Shown: positions 1 to 12,349, counted from the stretch's first letter. The stretch is 64,000 bases of DNA from Escarpia spicata (GCA_963995525.1 OZ023205.1:52858619-52922618), one strand, 5' to 3'. Notes: generated by a model not told the origin, from the sequence alone. A program made the numbers and translations.

Positions 1-823
1 TGCCAACAATCTTGATATTAGTCATATCGTAGTCGATGAATGTTCTGAATCAGAATCAGAATAAATTTATATGACCTATGCATACGATACATGATTCAAA
101 TCAGAATATCATATGACTTGTTTTTTATAGTTGATAGATTACTCAGTGTATCAACATGCATACATAATACAAGAATTGATTATATGTACTCGTGTACACA
201 TTGACGTACATATGGATACCTAGGTATACATTTCAATACGTATTACGAATTACAAATAAAGCAATTATAGATACGACAACTGGTTTCATAATATAAAATA
301 AAAACGTTTTTTGTGTATGTTGAAAACCCATACAGACTGTGGGTGTAAAATGTATTAATGATACTACTTGGTGTATTATTAACTGTCTCTACTATGTTGT
401 GCCTAATGCATTTTTTTGCAAATTCATGTTTGAATCTGGACATATACAGATTATTTCTTTCACGTGTACAGTGCTGATGAATATCATAGATGTGTGTGTT
501 TGGAAAAACATTGAAGTAGTAGGGTAAAAGACTTAATTAATTTATAGTAAAATTTTAATTGTTGCATTTTATAAATGTCATCCAACTTTAGCAACTGAAG
601 TCTTTTTAAAATAGGACTTGTGTGAACATTGTATTTACTTAAAGGGAATAAAAACATATATTGCTTGAATTCATGTTATATTACATCCTGCTATCTATTT
701 CCACGTCCACCAAGCCAAAACAATCAAACAAATTCAATGAATTAGAAATTCCACATTTCATGCTGTGTATCCGGACATTTTTGAATATGCATATTTTTGG
801 CGCGCTTTTCGGGATGCCGAGAT
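1..823. other. AT-rich sequence without a recognised gene
   Basis: Only short open frames without domain, signal peptide or splice context are present. I see no coding feature, RNA gene or clear repeat before the palindrome that begins near 824. Confidence 0.5.
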
Positions 824-1338
824 GTGACGTCACTTATGACTCAAACTCGCATCAGGCCGACCCTTTCCATGCATTCAGAGCATGTTTACAAGTATAGCTT
901 TTGGGTCGAAACGAGCGTCAGAACGAGTTATTGTGCAATATTCCGACGTAATAACCAACGCGCCTACCCAGTGAGCTATCGGGACCAGCGAAAACTCTCT
1001 GACTGATTTTAGTTGTTATGATAAATTGTACTAGTCATCATAAAGGAACAAGCAGTTATCTTACGGTTCCACGTGAATCGAATTTTATTCAAAACAACGA
1101 ATGCGAATGGGCCTACAAGTCGACTAGGTTTCGCCGAGCTTGGGCTCGTTTTCAGAATAATTATATCGAATGCAACCAACGGGAGATAATCTACACCAAT
1201 AAACATACATAGCAAACATATATTGTATCCAGCTACATAAAGTAACGTATATAATATGATAATATCACTAGAATATCGATATATGAAGGAGTTGTACAAT
1301 TTATCATAACAACTTAAATCAGTCAGAGAGTTTTCGCT

Positions 1339-1420
1339 GGTCCCGATAGCTCAATGGGTAGGCGCGTTGGTTACTAGTTTTTTTTTTTACAATCGGGCGA
1401 CGCCGGGTCAATCCTGACAG
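1339..1420 (+). repeat. tRNA-like SINE head, left palindrome arm
   Basis: The A-box-like TAGCTCAATGGG lies at 1347-1358 and the B-box-like GGGTCAATCC at 1405-1414, about the spacing of a pol III promoter. The acceptor ends do not pair and a T-run sits in the anticodon region, so this is a tRNA-derived repeat head rather than a working tRNA gene. Confidence 0.6.
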
Positions 1421-1859
1421 CATGCAAACCTTTGATTTTCTTTTTTGTTTATGTTTTCACGAAGTAATATAAACAAAATAATTTTATACTATAATGCACT
1501 GTTTGTAAATAATTTTTATTTTTGTAGTAATTATTTATTCGCCACAAAAATGAAAATATGGTCATTATATGACGATGTTTCTAAATTTTATTTATCCAAA
1601 CAAATATAATGTAATGGATATATAATTTATATATTGTAATTATATATGTGAAAACAGATTGAGATATGTCTGGATAAATACAATTTAGAAACATCGTTAT
1701 ATATAATGACCATATTTTCATTTTTGTGGCGAATAAATAATTACTGCAAAAATAATAAAAATATTTACAAACAGTGCATTTTAGTATAACATGATTTTGT
1801 TTATATTACTTCGTGAAAACATAAACAAAAAAGTGTAAAGAAAATCAAAGGTTTGCATG

Positions 1860-1940
1860 CTGTCAGGATTGAACCGGCGTCGCCCGATTGTAAATTTAAC
1901 GAAAAATAACCAACGCGCCTACCCACTGAGCTATCAGGAC
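1860..1940 (-). repeat. tRNA-like SINE head, right palindrome arm
   Basis: This is the reverse-complement partner of the left head. The A-box TAGCTCAGTGGG is at 1922-1933 and the B-box GGTTCAATCC at 1866-1875, both closer to consensus than in the left copy. There is no complementary acceptor stem. A third, D-arm-only copy lies near 955-987. Confidence 0.6.
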
Positions 1941-2524
1941 CAGCGAAAACTCTCTGACTGATTTAAGTTGTTATGATAAATTGTACAATTCCTTCATATG
2001 TCGATATTCTAGTGCTATTATGAGATTATACACGTTACTTTATGTAGCTGGATACAATATATGTTTGCTATGTATGTTTATTGGTGTAGATTATCTCCCG
2101 TTGGTTGTATTCGATATAATTATTCAGAAAACGAGCCCAAGCTCGGCGAAACTTAGTCGACTTGTAACTTGTAGGCCCATTCGCATTCGTTGTTTTGAAT
2201 AAAATTCGATTCATGTGGAACCGTAAGATAAATGTTTGTTCCTCTATGATGACTAGTGTTTGTAGTGTATTACGTCGGAATATTGCACAATAACTCATTC
2301 TGACGCTCGTTTCGACCCAAAAGCTATCCTTGTAAACATGCTCTGAATGCATGGAAAGGGTCGGCCTGATGCGAGTGTGTGTCATAAGTGACGTCACGAT
2401 ACCACGTCATCGCCTAGCTCATTACAATTTTATTTTCCGCGGGAATCGCTTCACGGGCTTAAAATCGAATTTATGCTACAAATGTATTTTTCTGTATTTG
2501 TTTAATGTTGTCAAATGTTGCATA

Positions 2525-5283
2525 CAATGTTAAACTTTGTGTACACATGGAAAAAGGATTTTAGCTAATGCCTTATTTTTATTTCCTTTAATTAAGGATA
2601 TTATTCGTATTGCTTTTTTCTGTAATTAAAAAATTCGATGTGCCTGATGACCCCATAAAAGTAAGCCATAATTGATGTGAGGGAGAATAAGAGCGTTGTA
2701 CATAATATATAACATATTAGGTGGTAAAAAGTGTTTAAGTTTATTTAGTATGTCTATTGTTTTATATATTTTATTTACAATTTTTTTTGTATGAAAGCCA
2801 GTTTAAATGGTTATTTATTGTGATGCCTAAAACATTGAAATCATTTACACAGTTAATGTATGCCCCATCTATTTGTAACACAGGGTATTCTACTTTATTT
2901 TGAGGCATATGAAAAATCATGAATTTAGTCTTTTTGGCATTTAGTGACAGTTTATTAGCTTTCAACCAATTGCTAATCTTTGTTAGTTCTTTGTTAATAT
3001 TTTCACTTTGCATTTGGCCTTCTGAATCGTTAAATGTATTTAGTGTACTAGTAAGGGTGGTGTCGTCAGCATACGTTATGAATTTGAAAAGGTCACTAGA
3101 AAGTGCTATGTCATTTATATATATAATAAATAAGAGTGGCCCTAAAATTGAACCTTGAGGGACACCAGTGTTGATGACTATTTCCTTAGACTTAACATTT
3201 TTAATTTCTATGTACTGCTTACGATTTTGTAAATAACTCTTACAAAGGTCCAGAGCCTTGTCATTTAATCCATAGTAATTTAACTTCTGTACCAATATAT
3301 TGTGATTAATTGTGTCAAATGCTTTTTATAAATCAAGGTATACGTTTATTGGAGTAACCGATTGATCAAGTTCTTATATAATTCTGTCTATGAATTCGAT
3401 CAAACATAACCCTTTAAAAAAAATTGAAATCACTAGCAGGATTGAAATAGGACGATAATTGTTAAAGTCAGATACATCACCTTTTTTGAAAAGGGGTAAG
3501 ACTTTTGCAATTTTTAATTTGTCTGGAAATATACCAGTCATTATTGATTGATTAATAATTAGAGTGACTGCATTGCTGATATCATTTTTTTGTCTTCAAT
3601 TTTAGTAATTGTGTTGAAATACCGTCTTTTCCACAACTTGATTTTGGAGGTAAACGATCAATTATATTAACAGTAGTTTCCATGTTAATTGGGTTAAAGC
3701 TGATTATGTGAAATATCGGGTTTTTCAGGTAACATTCGTGTAATTTACCTCCACTAGTAGTTGTTTTTGAGGCTAGAGTAGGACCAGCATTAGCAAAAAA
3801 CGTGTTAAATCTGTTTGCAATAATGCATTTGACGCTAATCATTTCCCCATCGACTTTGAACAAATCTGGAAATTGTTCTTTCTTTTGACTTTTCTGAATA
3901 ATTTCTTTAATTAAACACCACGTCTTTTTAACATCATTATGCTTTTCAAAACTGGGTTGGTACTGCATTTGCTTAGGTAATCTAATATTACTTTTAAGAA
4001 TTTTATGTAAGTCAGTTTTAAGTTTATGGTACTGCTCTGTATTTACGTGAGTCTGTTTCATTCTCTAATACAATTTGTTTCTAAATGTTATCGACATAAT
4101 AATGTCCTTGGTAATCCAAGGAGTTTTCTTACGTTTATATTTGTTAAATTTAAATATTTTAATAGGTATAAATTTATTCATAGCTGCAGTAACAATTTCA
4201 TCGAGGATATTGTAGTTTTTATTCGTATCCGCATAAGTATCTGTGTTAAGTTTATCATAAAGATTTGAGTTCATTATTTAAATTTTAAATTTGTTGAGTG
4301 AGTCAGGATTTTTGTGTTTTATTCGGTTAAACCTGGGTATCACTTTAGAGGTTTCGACATAGTCCAGACTTAGAAAGTACGGAAAGTGATCAGAAATATT
4401 GCTCACTAAAATACCAGCTGAGGGTTTGAAGAATCCTTTTGACAAATTGCATAACAAATTATCAATGAGTGATCCATGATATTCCGAAAGTCGTGTTGGC
4501 ATAGTAATTTTAGGGAAGAAACCATGTGAAACGATTGTATCGAAATACTCACACATTATGGGTTTTCCGTTAATTTTAAGCAGGTCAATATTGTAATCTC
4601 CTGCAATTATTATTTCACTTTTAGATTGTTGTAAATCAACTAAATTTGATGCAAATTCGTTTTGTAAATATACGATAATTTTCAATTATAACTCTAGGTG
4701 GTCTATATATATTTCCAAGAATTTTTTTTTCATGGCACAACATGTTATTTCAATAAATTGACCTTCCCATGTGTCTGTGTTAGCATGGATTTTTACACAT
4801 TTGTAATTGTATTTGTTCCTGAGGTAGAATGCCAAGCCAGCATGTGCACTAAATGTTTTGCTCTATTTGAAATAAAGAAGTGTCAGCTTCTTCATCGATC
4901 CATGTTTCCAGTAAAAATAGAGCACTAATCTCACAGCCACTACTTCTGAATATCTCCAGCTTTATTTGAATTTCATAAATTTTTGCATTTAAACTCTGAC
5001 AGTAAAGGCTTAGCAAAATAAATTTGCGTTGCTTGTTCATTAAATGGTTTATTAAATTATCATCGTCAATGTATGGTGAATGTTGAAATGGTTCAACATC
5101 CTCATCTTCATTCATTTCATCCGTTTTTAATATGCGATAGAGATAATTTTTCTCTAGACCACCAAATTGCGCTAAGAAATAATTGTTATCAATCATATTG
5201 GAAAATTTAATAAACAATAGTGCTCTATGTATATAGGACACATCATATAAACGTAGACTAGACGTTGCGAAAGAGCTGCTCAA
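2525..5283 (-). mobile_element. Degenerate non-LTR retrotransposon (endonuclease + reverse transcriptase)
   Basis: Read on the minus strand, the pieces come in the normal order. An endonuclease N-terminus (about 5283-4849) has a 'LSLYCQSLNAK' block and 'LLETWIDEE'. The endonuclease core (4685-4278) has 'IIAGDYNIDLL' and 'SDHFPYF'. A linker follows, then reverse transcriptase (about 4061-2525) with 'LFKKGD', 'FDTINHN', 'GVPQGSILGPLLFIIYIND' and the catalytic 'YADD' at about 3085. The C-terminal thumb ('ALILPHINYG') runs to about 2560. Frameshifts and stops break it in at least five places, so it is dead. Its general layout resembles Jockey/CR1-type LINEs; I cannot fix the clade. Confidence 0.85.
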
Positions 5284-5916
5284 GCTATACCCTGAGCATA
5301 ATACAAATACATTTTGTAAAAGAGAATATTACGAATATTCCGCATGCAGAGATAACACAATGTACTTATTGCATCAGCACAAGATGTATGAAAATAAATT
5401 ACAGCATATGTACTGCCACAACATGAACGTAAAATGAAAGTATCGTAAGTATATTGAATAATACACAAAATTATTATTGCGTAGACACTAAGCTTTGGGG
5501 AAATACTATATGTAATGCACTGTCCCAAAAATTAAAATTAAAAATAACTAACACTAAACGTAGTGAAAAGAAAATGTATTAACATTGCCCTCCACCAAAA
5601 TAGAAAACAACGTGAATATTGACTGTATATCGATATATGTCGATGCACATCATATATCTATATACTAAAATGTAAATAGTATGAAATTGCACTATTTAAA
5701 TACAATGTCATTTCATGTAGAGCAGTTCGCTCAAGAGTAAATGTTAGCAAAAAAGCATATATCAAAAACATGAAATGCTTTATAGAAAACATCAAAGGTA
5801 CTATAAAATTCTTTGATAACATTTTGTAAGTGAGTCTATGGAATAACATTAACATAAAACGATTTTTGACATCAACAAAACCAATATAGTCGTAGATATT
5901 GTTCGGTAAGCACTGT
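5284..5916. other. No gene seen
   Basis: AT-rich sequence between two retrotransposon remnants. Open frames here are short and composition-driven. Confidence 0.4.
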
Positions 5917-6607
5917 TCAGACCCTCGTCAAATCAGCGAAAGTCTTCACTTTACGTTTTTGTCCGTCTTCACGTACCTTGGTGTAAACACAACAGTTCTG
6001 TGACCACTCGCTGTGGATCTTTTTATCGCGCTTCAGCTGTCTCGCTTGATTGAACAGTTCGCTGTTCAACGTTGATAGGTGGTCGTTCAAATTAATCTCA
6101 GTTCCCTTCAACGGACCCCTCTTCATCATAATCTCGGTCTTCTTTTCAGCCGAATGAAGTTGTTCTATGATCGGCCACTTGCCGTCACGCCGCGGTGGTA
6201 AGTCGTGGATCGCCGTGATGTCATATGGCGCGAGCAAGATGTTTAACTGTCGTCGGGCGAAATCGACGAAGTTCGCCCTCATCGTGGTGCTCTCACTGAT
6301 GGTCGGCGTTTCATCTGTGTTGGTCGATGTGGAGCTGCGCGTTCTGGGCGTTGTTGACGTAGCAGTTGCTGCATAGCTGTGAATGTTAAGCCCGGTGACG
6401 ATAATGTTTCTTTGAGTTTTGTTCCAGGTCATTCACATGCGCTTCCAATTTGGATATTCTTTCGTCTTTTGATTTTATGATTTCGAGCAACTCGGCGATT
6501 CGTTTGTCTGTCGCATTGTTTCTTTCCTTGATTTCGTCAAACGATTTGCAGAGAAAGTCGAGGAACCGACGAATTTCGGTCATCTCTGAATCCGTATGTC
6601 TTGGCAT
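5917..6607 (-). pseudogene. LINE ORF1-like protein (coiled coil + RRM-like), frameshifted
   Basis: The frame starting at 6607 gives a charged N-terminus with a heptad-type coiled coil ('IAELLEIIKSKDERISKLEAH'). A frameshift near 6386-6432 moves to the second frame. That frame continues with 'RNIIVTGL', the usual first strand of the RRM-like domain in L1-type ORF1 proteins, then an S/T-rich linker. Next comes a C-terminal block ('KRGPLKGTEINLNDHL', 'FNQARQLKRDKK', 'VYTKVREDG') typical of LINE ORF1 chaperone proteins. These proteins bind element RNA in the retrotransposition particle. No matching reverse transcriptase directly follows, so this is an isolated fragment. Confidence 0.65.
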
Positions 6608-6964
6608 AGTGTATAGTGTATTGTTAGTTCGTGGAAAGTAAGCACATTTCAGGTGTGCATCACCGCCGTGTTACATATGTTGATGTTGGCATGTTCAGCA
6701 CTGTGGTGGGTGTTGTGTAATCACAGGTGTAGCGATTGTTGTTGTGCCTCGGTTGTTGTTACGTAACCTTAGCCGGTTTGGTCTGGTCAAGAGTGACGTA
6801 GTCTTACGGAAGCATTCACGGAGTGGGCGATAACTGGCCCGATTCAGATTGCACCTTTAAATTTCTGGCAAATACGACAAAATTTAATTTTTCTTCTTCG
6901 CAATCACCTCACCTAACCTTTCCCATGCCCGGAATAGTTACCCCGCACACATCCCAGCGTCTTG

Positions 6965-7005
6965 GTCGATGTGGAGCTGCGCGTTCTGGGCGTTGTTGAT
7001 GTAGC
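6965..7005 (+). repeat. Short duplicate of ORF1 sequence
   Basis: About 40 bp here repeat, almost exactly and in the same orientation, the stretch at about 6323-6363 inside the ORF1 fragment. The surrounding sequence is not duplicated. It is probably a small local duplication or filler at a repair junction next to the plus-strand RT fragment that follows. Confidence 0.7.
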
Positions 7006-7009
7006 TGAA

Positions 7010-7340
7010 GCAGCACGCTTTTATGGTTTAAGTAAAAACCTGAAGAAAACTTTAGTTTTGTACCGACCATCAATGTTAGAAAGGGATCGTGGCAAAGTAT
7101 GCATAAGTGATCAACCACTTGGTGTTGGATGTTCCTAATTTTACTTATCTTGGGAACACCATCTCTGATGAGGCGAAATTAGACATGAAATCTGTGAAGC
7201 GCATCGCCAACGTTTGTTCAGCTGCGCAAACGTTTTTGGAAAACTGACGACGTGATTATTAGGATGAAATGTCAGATGTGCAGAACAATAGTACTCGATA
7301 GTACACGATGCTGATCTATGGAAATAGCATATGGTCATTA
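7010..7340 (+). pseudogene. Reverse-transcriptase C-terminal fragment
   Basis: In scattered frames the plus strand reads 'VDVPNFTYLGNTISDEAKL', 'RIANVCSAAQTF' and 'MLIYGNSIW'. This is the FTYLGSTIS...RIAKA...LLYGAE-type tail found after the catalytic core of many LINE reverse transcriptases. Stops and frameshifts are frequent. An ACTT repeat (about 7345-7370) follows. Confidence 0.6.
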
Positions 7341-7409
7341 TATTTACTTACTTACTTACTTACTTACACAATTGCTTACTTATTTATATAATCTACCAAT
7401 TAGCGTGGT

Positions 7410-7745
7410 GTTAATCATGAGCTGTTTCCACATTATCTGTCTGTCATTATGGCAGCCAAACAAGCCTCACTGAGGCCGGTGTCTCACTCGATGGTGACTC
7501 TCAGGGTCTTGCTAGAGCAGCCTCTTCTCCGAGGGCCTTTGGGTTTCCAAAGGAGAACTTCTAGTCGTGGCGCGTCACATGCCCTGCCAGAGGTAGACGC
7601 CGTTGCATGAAGATGTTGGAAATCCGTGGTAGGCTGCCGTACATTTCCTGGTCGGTGATGTTATCGCGCCCGGACACATTGTATATTTTACGGAGTAGTC
7701 TGGTGTACTAGAGGTCAAGTGATTCTAGTGTTTGAGTCAGTGTCT
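7410..7745 (-). pseudogene. Reverse-transcriptase extreme C-terminal fragment
   Basis: The minus strand reads 'TRLLRKIYNVSG', 'MYGSLPRISNIFMQRRL', 'LAGHVTRHD' and 'SFGNPKA'. This matches the conserved tail (LYG.LP.iS..i..RRL.lAGH..R) of RTE/Nimb-like LINE polyproteins. It lies in opposite orientation to the fragment at 7010-7340, so the two were not inserted together. Nothing recognisable occupies 7746-8200. Confidence 0.6.
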
Positions 7746-8200
7746 AAGACAACAATCGAAAGTGAAAATTATTTCATTTTACCGAAGGTAAATTAGGAAG
7801 CAGCATGCCGTGCAAATGAACATTATCAGATCGATCATGGGAGTAACATGGATACCACATTACCAACAATGACATCCACAAAAGAGCAAAAAACCCGAGC
7901 ATGGAACAGCGTCTGGTGTAAATAAGGCCTCAATGGATAAGACAACATATTTCCAAAACCAATTATATTCTATCAGGTGTCGGAAGGTACTAAAAACAGA
8001 GATAGACTCAAACGTAGCAAACTGAAATTTGAAGAACAATAATACTTGATCAAAGCAGTGGTACATTCTTGCCCGGGATACACCGACCTGGAATGGATTC
8101 ACGAAATTAGGGACGTTGTTTGTGGTTGTTTGTGTGTGCCAATTACATGTTGATTTTATGACTGTTGTATGAATGGCCCTTGCAGTAGGCCAAATACTGC

Positions 8201-9300
8201 TTACTGTTTACTGATCCCGTAATCGTCTGGGTCGTAGGGGCTCCTCATCGATGAATGTTGCACTAGTGGACTCCAGTCTTTGTGGTGGTATGCTATTGCC
8301 TGGGTTTCAGCGAAGATGTTCCTAGTCCAATCTTCAATGTTATCTGTCCATTTCTTCCTCTGTCTTCCCTGTTTTCTTGTCCTGTTCCTAGAAGTATTGT
8401 TTTTGTGAGCCCGCTTGATCGTGTTACATGTCCATAACATATCAGCTTCCTCGTCTTCACTGTGGTCAAAAGATCTCCGCAGTGACCCACGGGCTGAGTG
8501 ATGATTTTTTAATTTTTTTTATTGGTGATGTGATCAGTGTAGGAGATGCCGAGGATTCATGTACAGCCTTTCATTGCCGTTGCCGCGGTTTTCCTTTGTT
8601 TTTCCACTGTGAGTATCCATGATTCGCATGCATGTAGGACGATGGAAAGGACCAGTGCATGTATTAATTTCAGTTTTGACTTCAGTGAGATGCTCTTGTC
8701 TCTCCAAATTGGTTTCAGTTTCGTCAATGCTGCTGACGTTTGTGCAGACCTTGCAAGGATTTCAATCCTCGAACCCTCGTCACTGATGATGGCTCCGATG
8801 TATGTTAACTGTTTTACTGTCTCGAGTTCTTGTCCATTGGAAGTTATTCGGAACCTCGTTGCATTGTTGCTGTTTGTCATTAGCTTGTTTTTTTCTGCAC
8901 TAATTTCCACCCCATATCTAGCTGATGTTTCGTCCAGTCGGTTCACCAGGTTAGCAAGTTCCTCATCACTTCTAGCCAAACTGTCGATGTCATCAGCGAA
9001 TCGAGGATTGGTGATAATGCGTCCTCCACAGTTTATTGTGCCGAAGTGGTCTTCCAGGGCATCTGTCATTATATGTTCCAGGAAGATGTTGAATAGTGTA
9101 GGTGACAGGGGGCATCCTTGGCAGACTCCGACTGACGTATGGAACCATTCACCTATTGCGCCTTGCACCAGGACTGCATCGTTAGCTTTAGCGTGCATCT
9201 GGTGTGAACAAGCCTGCGTCCAATGTCGTAATTATTCATTGTCGCCCACACTGCGGCCTGCCACATCTTGTCAAAGGCCTTCTTGAAGTCAATGAAGATG
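8201..9300 (-). pseudogene. Non-LTR reverse transcriptase, 3' half
   Basis: The longest open piece (9198-8557) holds 'GVCQGCPLSPTLFNIFLEHIM', a catalytic motif read as 'FADDID', 'GVEISAEKNKLM', 'LTYIGAIISDEGSR' and 'HACESWILTVEKQ'. Upstream, 9300-9199 gives 'IFIDFKKAFDKMW' in another frame. Downstream, 8490-8201 gives 'ICYGHVTRSSGL' and 'QGRQRKKWTDNIEDW', the C-terminal tail. The 5' half is absent and frames shift, so this is a truncated dead LINE copy. Confidence 0.85.
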
Positions 9301-9309
9301 TAAAATCAA

Positions 9310-10670
9310 TCCTGTTGATATTGCAGGTATTTCTCACCCAGAACACGAATATGAAATATTTATTATGGTAAATTATTATATTACGTCATATTATGCTACC
9401 TGTGTTGCAAATAAACAAGACTATTACTCACGCGCGTACGTTTCATGTGATCACACTCCGGTTTGCATACGATGGGGCTTCCCCTATCCCCAAGAGGTTA
9501 AGTAATGTAATATTTGACATACCAAGACCGTGTGATACATTAGAAGGTAGTTCGTTTGTAAGCAAAACACACACACATTATTAATACTTTAAATAGTCCA
9601 AGCATGTGATAAGTGGCAGCCTTTTTGGTTGTATCTAGCTTGTCACACGCCTTCACTAATAATATTATTGTCCAACATTGACCTATAAGGATCATCTCAG
9701 AACGATATCGGAAAAAAATCGTTTGTCAGAGGCAGTTTCGTCTCGCGTCGAACACGGATATGTTATATACAAAGATATGTGTCGACAGACAGTAAACGTT
9801 CATGGAAAACCTCTCTACAACGACTACATTATTACGTTATTCCATTCTCCAGGTTTGCCAGTTGGCACGTGTGTTGGCTACCGTGTTTACCACTGCTTCC
9901 AAGTAAAGGCATACCTATATTGACACGAGTGCACTACGTGTCTTGTGCGCGTAAACAATAATATTAATTTGGCGAAGCACGGTTAAGCCTTTCACATATC
10001 AAACACTGACTATCAATGAACCATGTTTGCGATGAACCAAATAAACAGTGTGCCAACGCGTGCCTGCTTATCATATAACGTTGTTGTTATTGATAATAAT
10101 GCGTGCGAAATGTTAGTAGCTCAGCCTATTATTGGCATAATCGATAGGCGTCACCACTGGAATCGACCGCCATGTTTGTCTGGGAATGTTATGCTTTTTA
10201 TAAGCACATGTCTGCACGGGGTTACTGTGCTGTTGACTAGCACTTTTTGTGAAGCAAAACGAACACGAACACGCACGCACGTACGCACACACGCACACAC
10301 GCACATAGTGTGCCCACGCACACAACACACCATCAGGAACATCGTGGACTTTGTAATGAGGCCATCTGATGCATGTGACGTCAGTAAATTGTGCACTCTA
10401 CTCGCGGGTGACCGGAGACACAGAGCCATACACTACATATTACATGAATCATGCCCTCTGCGCTGCAAATACGCTTTGCCAAATAAGTTATGTAACGATA
10501 GCACATGATCTGATATACCACTGTGGATGGCACTCGGCTAGACAGTGATTTGACAGCTGCTGTTACTGTCGCAACGAATGGCAAACATTGCCTTTTATCG
10601 TTTGATACTTTTTGCATAACTCGTTTGGCTCGACGCCGTGAGTAACATGACTTACATGGCCAGTGCCAAT
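9310..10670. other. Upstream region of galaxin-like gene 1, no gene seen
   Basis: Contains an alternating AC/ACGC tract near 10260-10325 but no recognisable coding exon. The longest plus ORF (10023-10508) runs through the simple repeat and shows no domain. Confidence 0.4.
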
Positions 10671-10676
10671 TAGCAC

Positions 10677-10712
10677 AGGATATATTAAGAACCAGCCCAT
10701 TTGGCGGACGCT
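10677..10712 (+). promoter_or_regulatory. Putative core promoter of galaxin-like gene 1
   Basis: A TATA-like TATATTA at 10681-10687 is followed about 30 bp later by a TCAGA initiator-like site near 10712. That would give a leader exon of about 85 nt ending at the splice donor at 10796. The inference is supported by the same layout in the three paralogues. Confidence 0.5.
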
Positions 10713-10793
10713 TCAGATCGCGCATTGACTACATTGTTGACGTTTACGACGCTACCTTCCTCCGTTAATCACGGGATTCTAAGCACAGAAAAC

Positions 10794-12144
10794 ATGTAAG
10801 TATACGCCATAGGCACGCATGCATTTATGCTATATTGTTTCCAGAAAGCAATATTAATGCGTTACTTTTGTCGTGAAAGCCCTCGCAATAAAGGGTGTAT
10901 CTTTTTGAGAAACAATACATTTTCGTTAACGACACTTATACCGGGTTTTACTACACTGAATGATATAATAATTTACGTTATCTTATTATAACACACTGAC
11001 TTGTGTAGCTGAGTTTCATTCGCTATTATATTCTATACCCTTACAAAATAAAACTAATTACGTGATTTCAAAGATCACATTTAGGGCTGACATTTGATCG
11101 GCTACACAACAACTATACTCTTTCAGCTAATCAATACGAGAACCAATTTATAGAAAGATTTCATGCAGATTACATTTGCCGATTTTGCATGTTTCCATAA
11201 GAATTACATATTGTTGCATTGTAATGTAATCTCGATAATGTTATGTCGACATGCATTTGCACGGGACCCTACATTTGCACGGGACCTTACATTAGCACGG
11301 GACCCTACATAGTGTAATATCACCGATGAGTAATCTAAGCCGTTATTCAACTACTTAACGAGTCTTAGAAGAATATTGCGATATTCGGATTACAATTATA
11401 TGATATTCTATGGTTGTTTACAGGGCGAAGGCGTTCCTGTGTTTATACATGTTGGGATGTTTGCTTGCACTCCCGTGCGGCGCATGGTTTTTTAGATACT
11501 CCACCATCAACAACAATATATTTGGTATGTTGTATATCGTGTTCTTTTACTTGGTTGTGGATCGTGTTCATAGTTTTGATAACCAGGAATAATAATTTTC
11601 GGCAATGTGCTTGCAAACTAGTAGTTTTCACACTACCTTATCTGAGTAATGCTGTCATGTAAAGTCTAACAGAGGATGTAGGTTGAATGTTATGTTACCT
11701 CAGAATAAAAAAGATGCGTGAACTCACGTACATACGACATGGTGTCTACTGGTGAATATTTCAACAACTATTAACCAACACAAGCATGCACGTCACACGC
11801 ACACATACACACACGCACGCACGCGTGTACACCCACACTCACATTCACACGCATAAGCACACGCGCACGCGCACGCGCACAAACAGACACACTCATCTCA
11901 TCTCAAAACTGTTGTTCCAGAATGCGCTGATGAGCCTTACAAACCCGACGCTCAAGTATGTTGTGGCGACTACTTACACGTCAGACCGGTCAACTGGCAC
12001 CATGTCTACTGTTGTGGCAGGCGCATCTTCAATCCGGACACTCACGTGTGCTGCAATCTGAACAGGGTGTTTCTTGTCGCAAGGTTGAAGGAGGGGATGA
12101 GTCTCTTGGAAACTTGCAAGAAGGTCTGGCAGAAGTCACTGTGA
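10794..12144 (+). CDS. Galaxin-like secreted cysteine-rich protein, gene 1
   Basis: Three exons. Exon 1 ends AT at 10794-10795 before GTAAGT. Exon 2 is 11424-11524, starting with the G that completes ATG and ending at donor GTATGT. Exon 3 is 11921-12144, after a TTCCAG acceptor. Phases match (1), giving 108 aa. The N-terminus 'MAKAFLCLYMLGCLLALPCG' is a strong signal peptide, and a Trp follows the likely cleavage site. Exon 3 carries CC pairs spaced as in galaxin: 'VCCGDYL', 'YCCGRRIFN', 'THVCC'. Galaxins are secreted proteins with repeated di-cysteines, known from coral skeletons, squid symbiotic tissue and other animals. The role here is unknown: extracellular matrix or defence are both possible. 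Introns contain an 18-bp tandem repeat and an AC tract. No transcript evidence. Confidence 0.82.
11254..11312 (+). repeat. 18-bp tandem repeat in intron 1 of galaxin-like gene 1
   Basis: The unit ATTTGCACGGGACCCTAC occurs about three times in a row with one or two substitutions. Confidence 0.8.
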
Positions 12145-12343
12145 CGCCAGCAACTAATGCAAACTCATCAAAACGCCATGGATGTAAAATAACAGATCAG
12201 TTATCTTTAGACGCACCGCGTAGGATCCATGATGTACTGTTAAATGTAGGTTACCAAACTGTTTTTCGTTGGAATCTTACATTCCGTATACACTGTATGT
12301 GTTACACAAAACGAGCTACTCTAATTCGCTTCAGACAATTTAA

Positions 12344-12349
12344 AATAAA
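12344..12349 (+). terminator. Polyadenylation signal AATAAA, galaxin-like gene 1
   Basis: AATAAA about 200 nt after the stop codon, on the correct strand. This is the first such hexamer I noticed downstream. Confidence 0.4.

Larger units (their letters stand above)
824..2397. repeat. Large imperfect palindrome (foldback element) with tRNA-like heads
   Basis: The left half (about 824-1600) is repeated in reverse complement in the right half (about 1690-2397). The ends are GTGACGTCAC at 824-833 and 2388-2397, and the centre is an AT-rich loop near 1602-1668. Each arm holds a tRNA-like segment with A-box and B-box. The left arm carries one extra inverted copy of an approximately 78-bp block (about 953-1030), which is present once per arm elsewhere (about 1294-1372 and 1903-1982). 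The arms differ by scattered substitutions and small indels, so the structure is not very recent. It could be a foldback transposon or two SINE-bearing units in head-to-head array. Confidence 0.8.

Noticed and set aside
1339..1420. Functional tRNA gene
   Set aside because: No acceptor pairing, a T-run in the anticodon arm, and part of a repeated palindrome.
10023..10508. 161-codon plus-strand ORF
   Set aside because: Crosses an AC/ACGC microsatellite; no domain, signal or splice context.
11490..11496. Alternative donor for exon 2 of galaxin-like gene 1 (GTTTTT)
   Set aside because: Poor consensus. The GTATGT donor at 11525 gives the phase that matches all paralogues.
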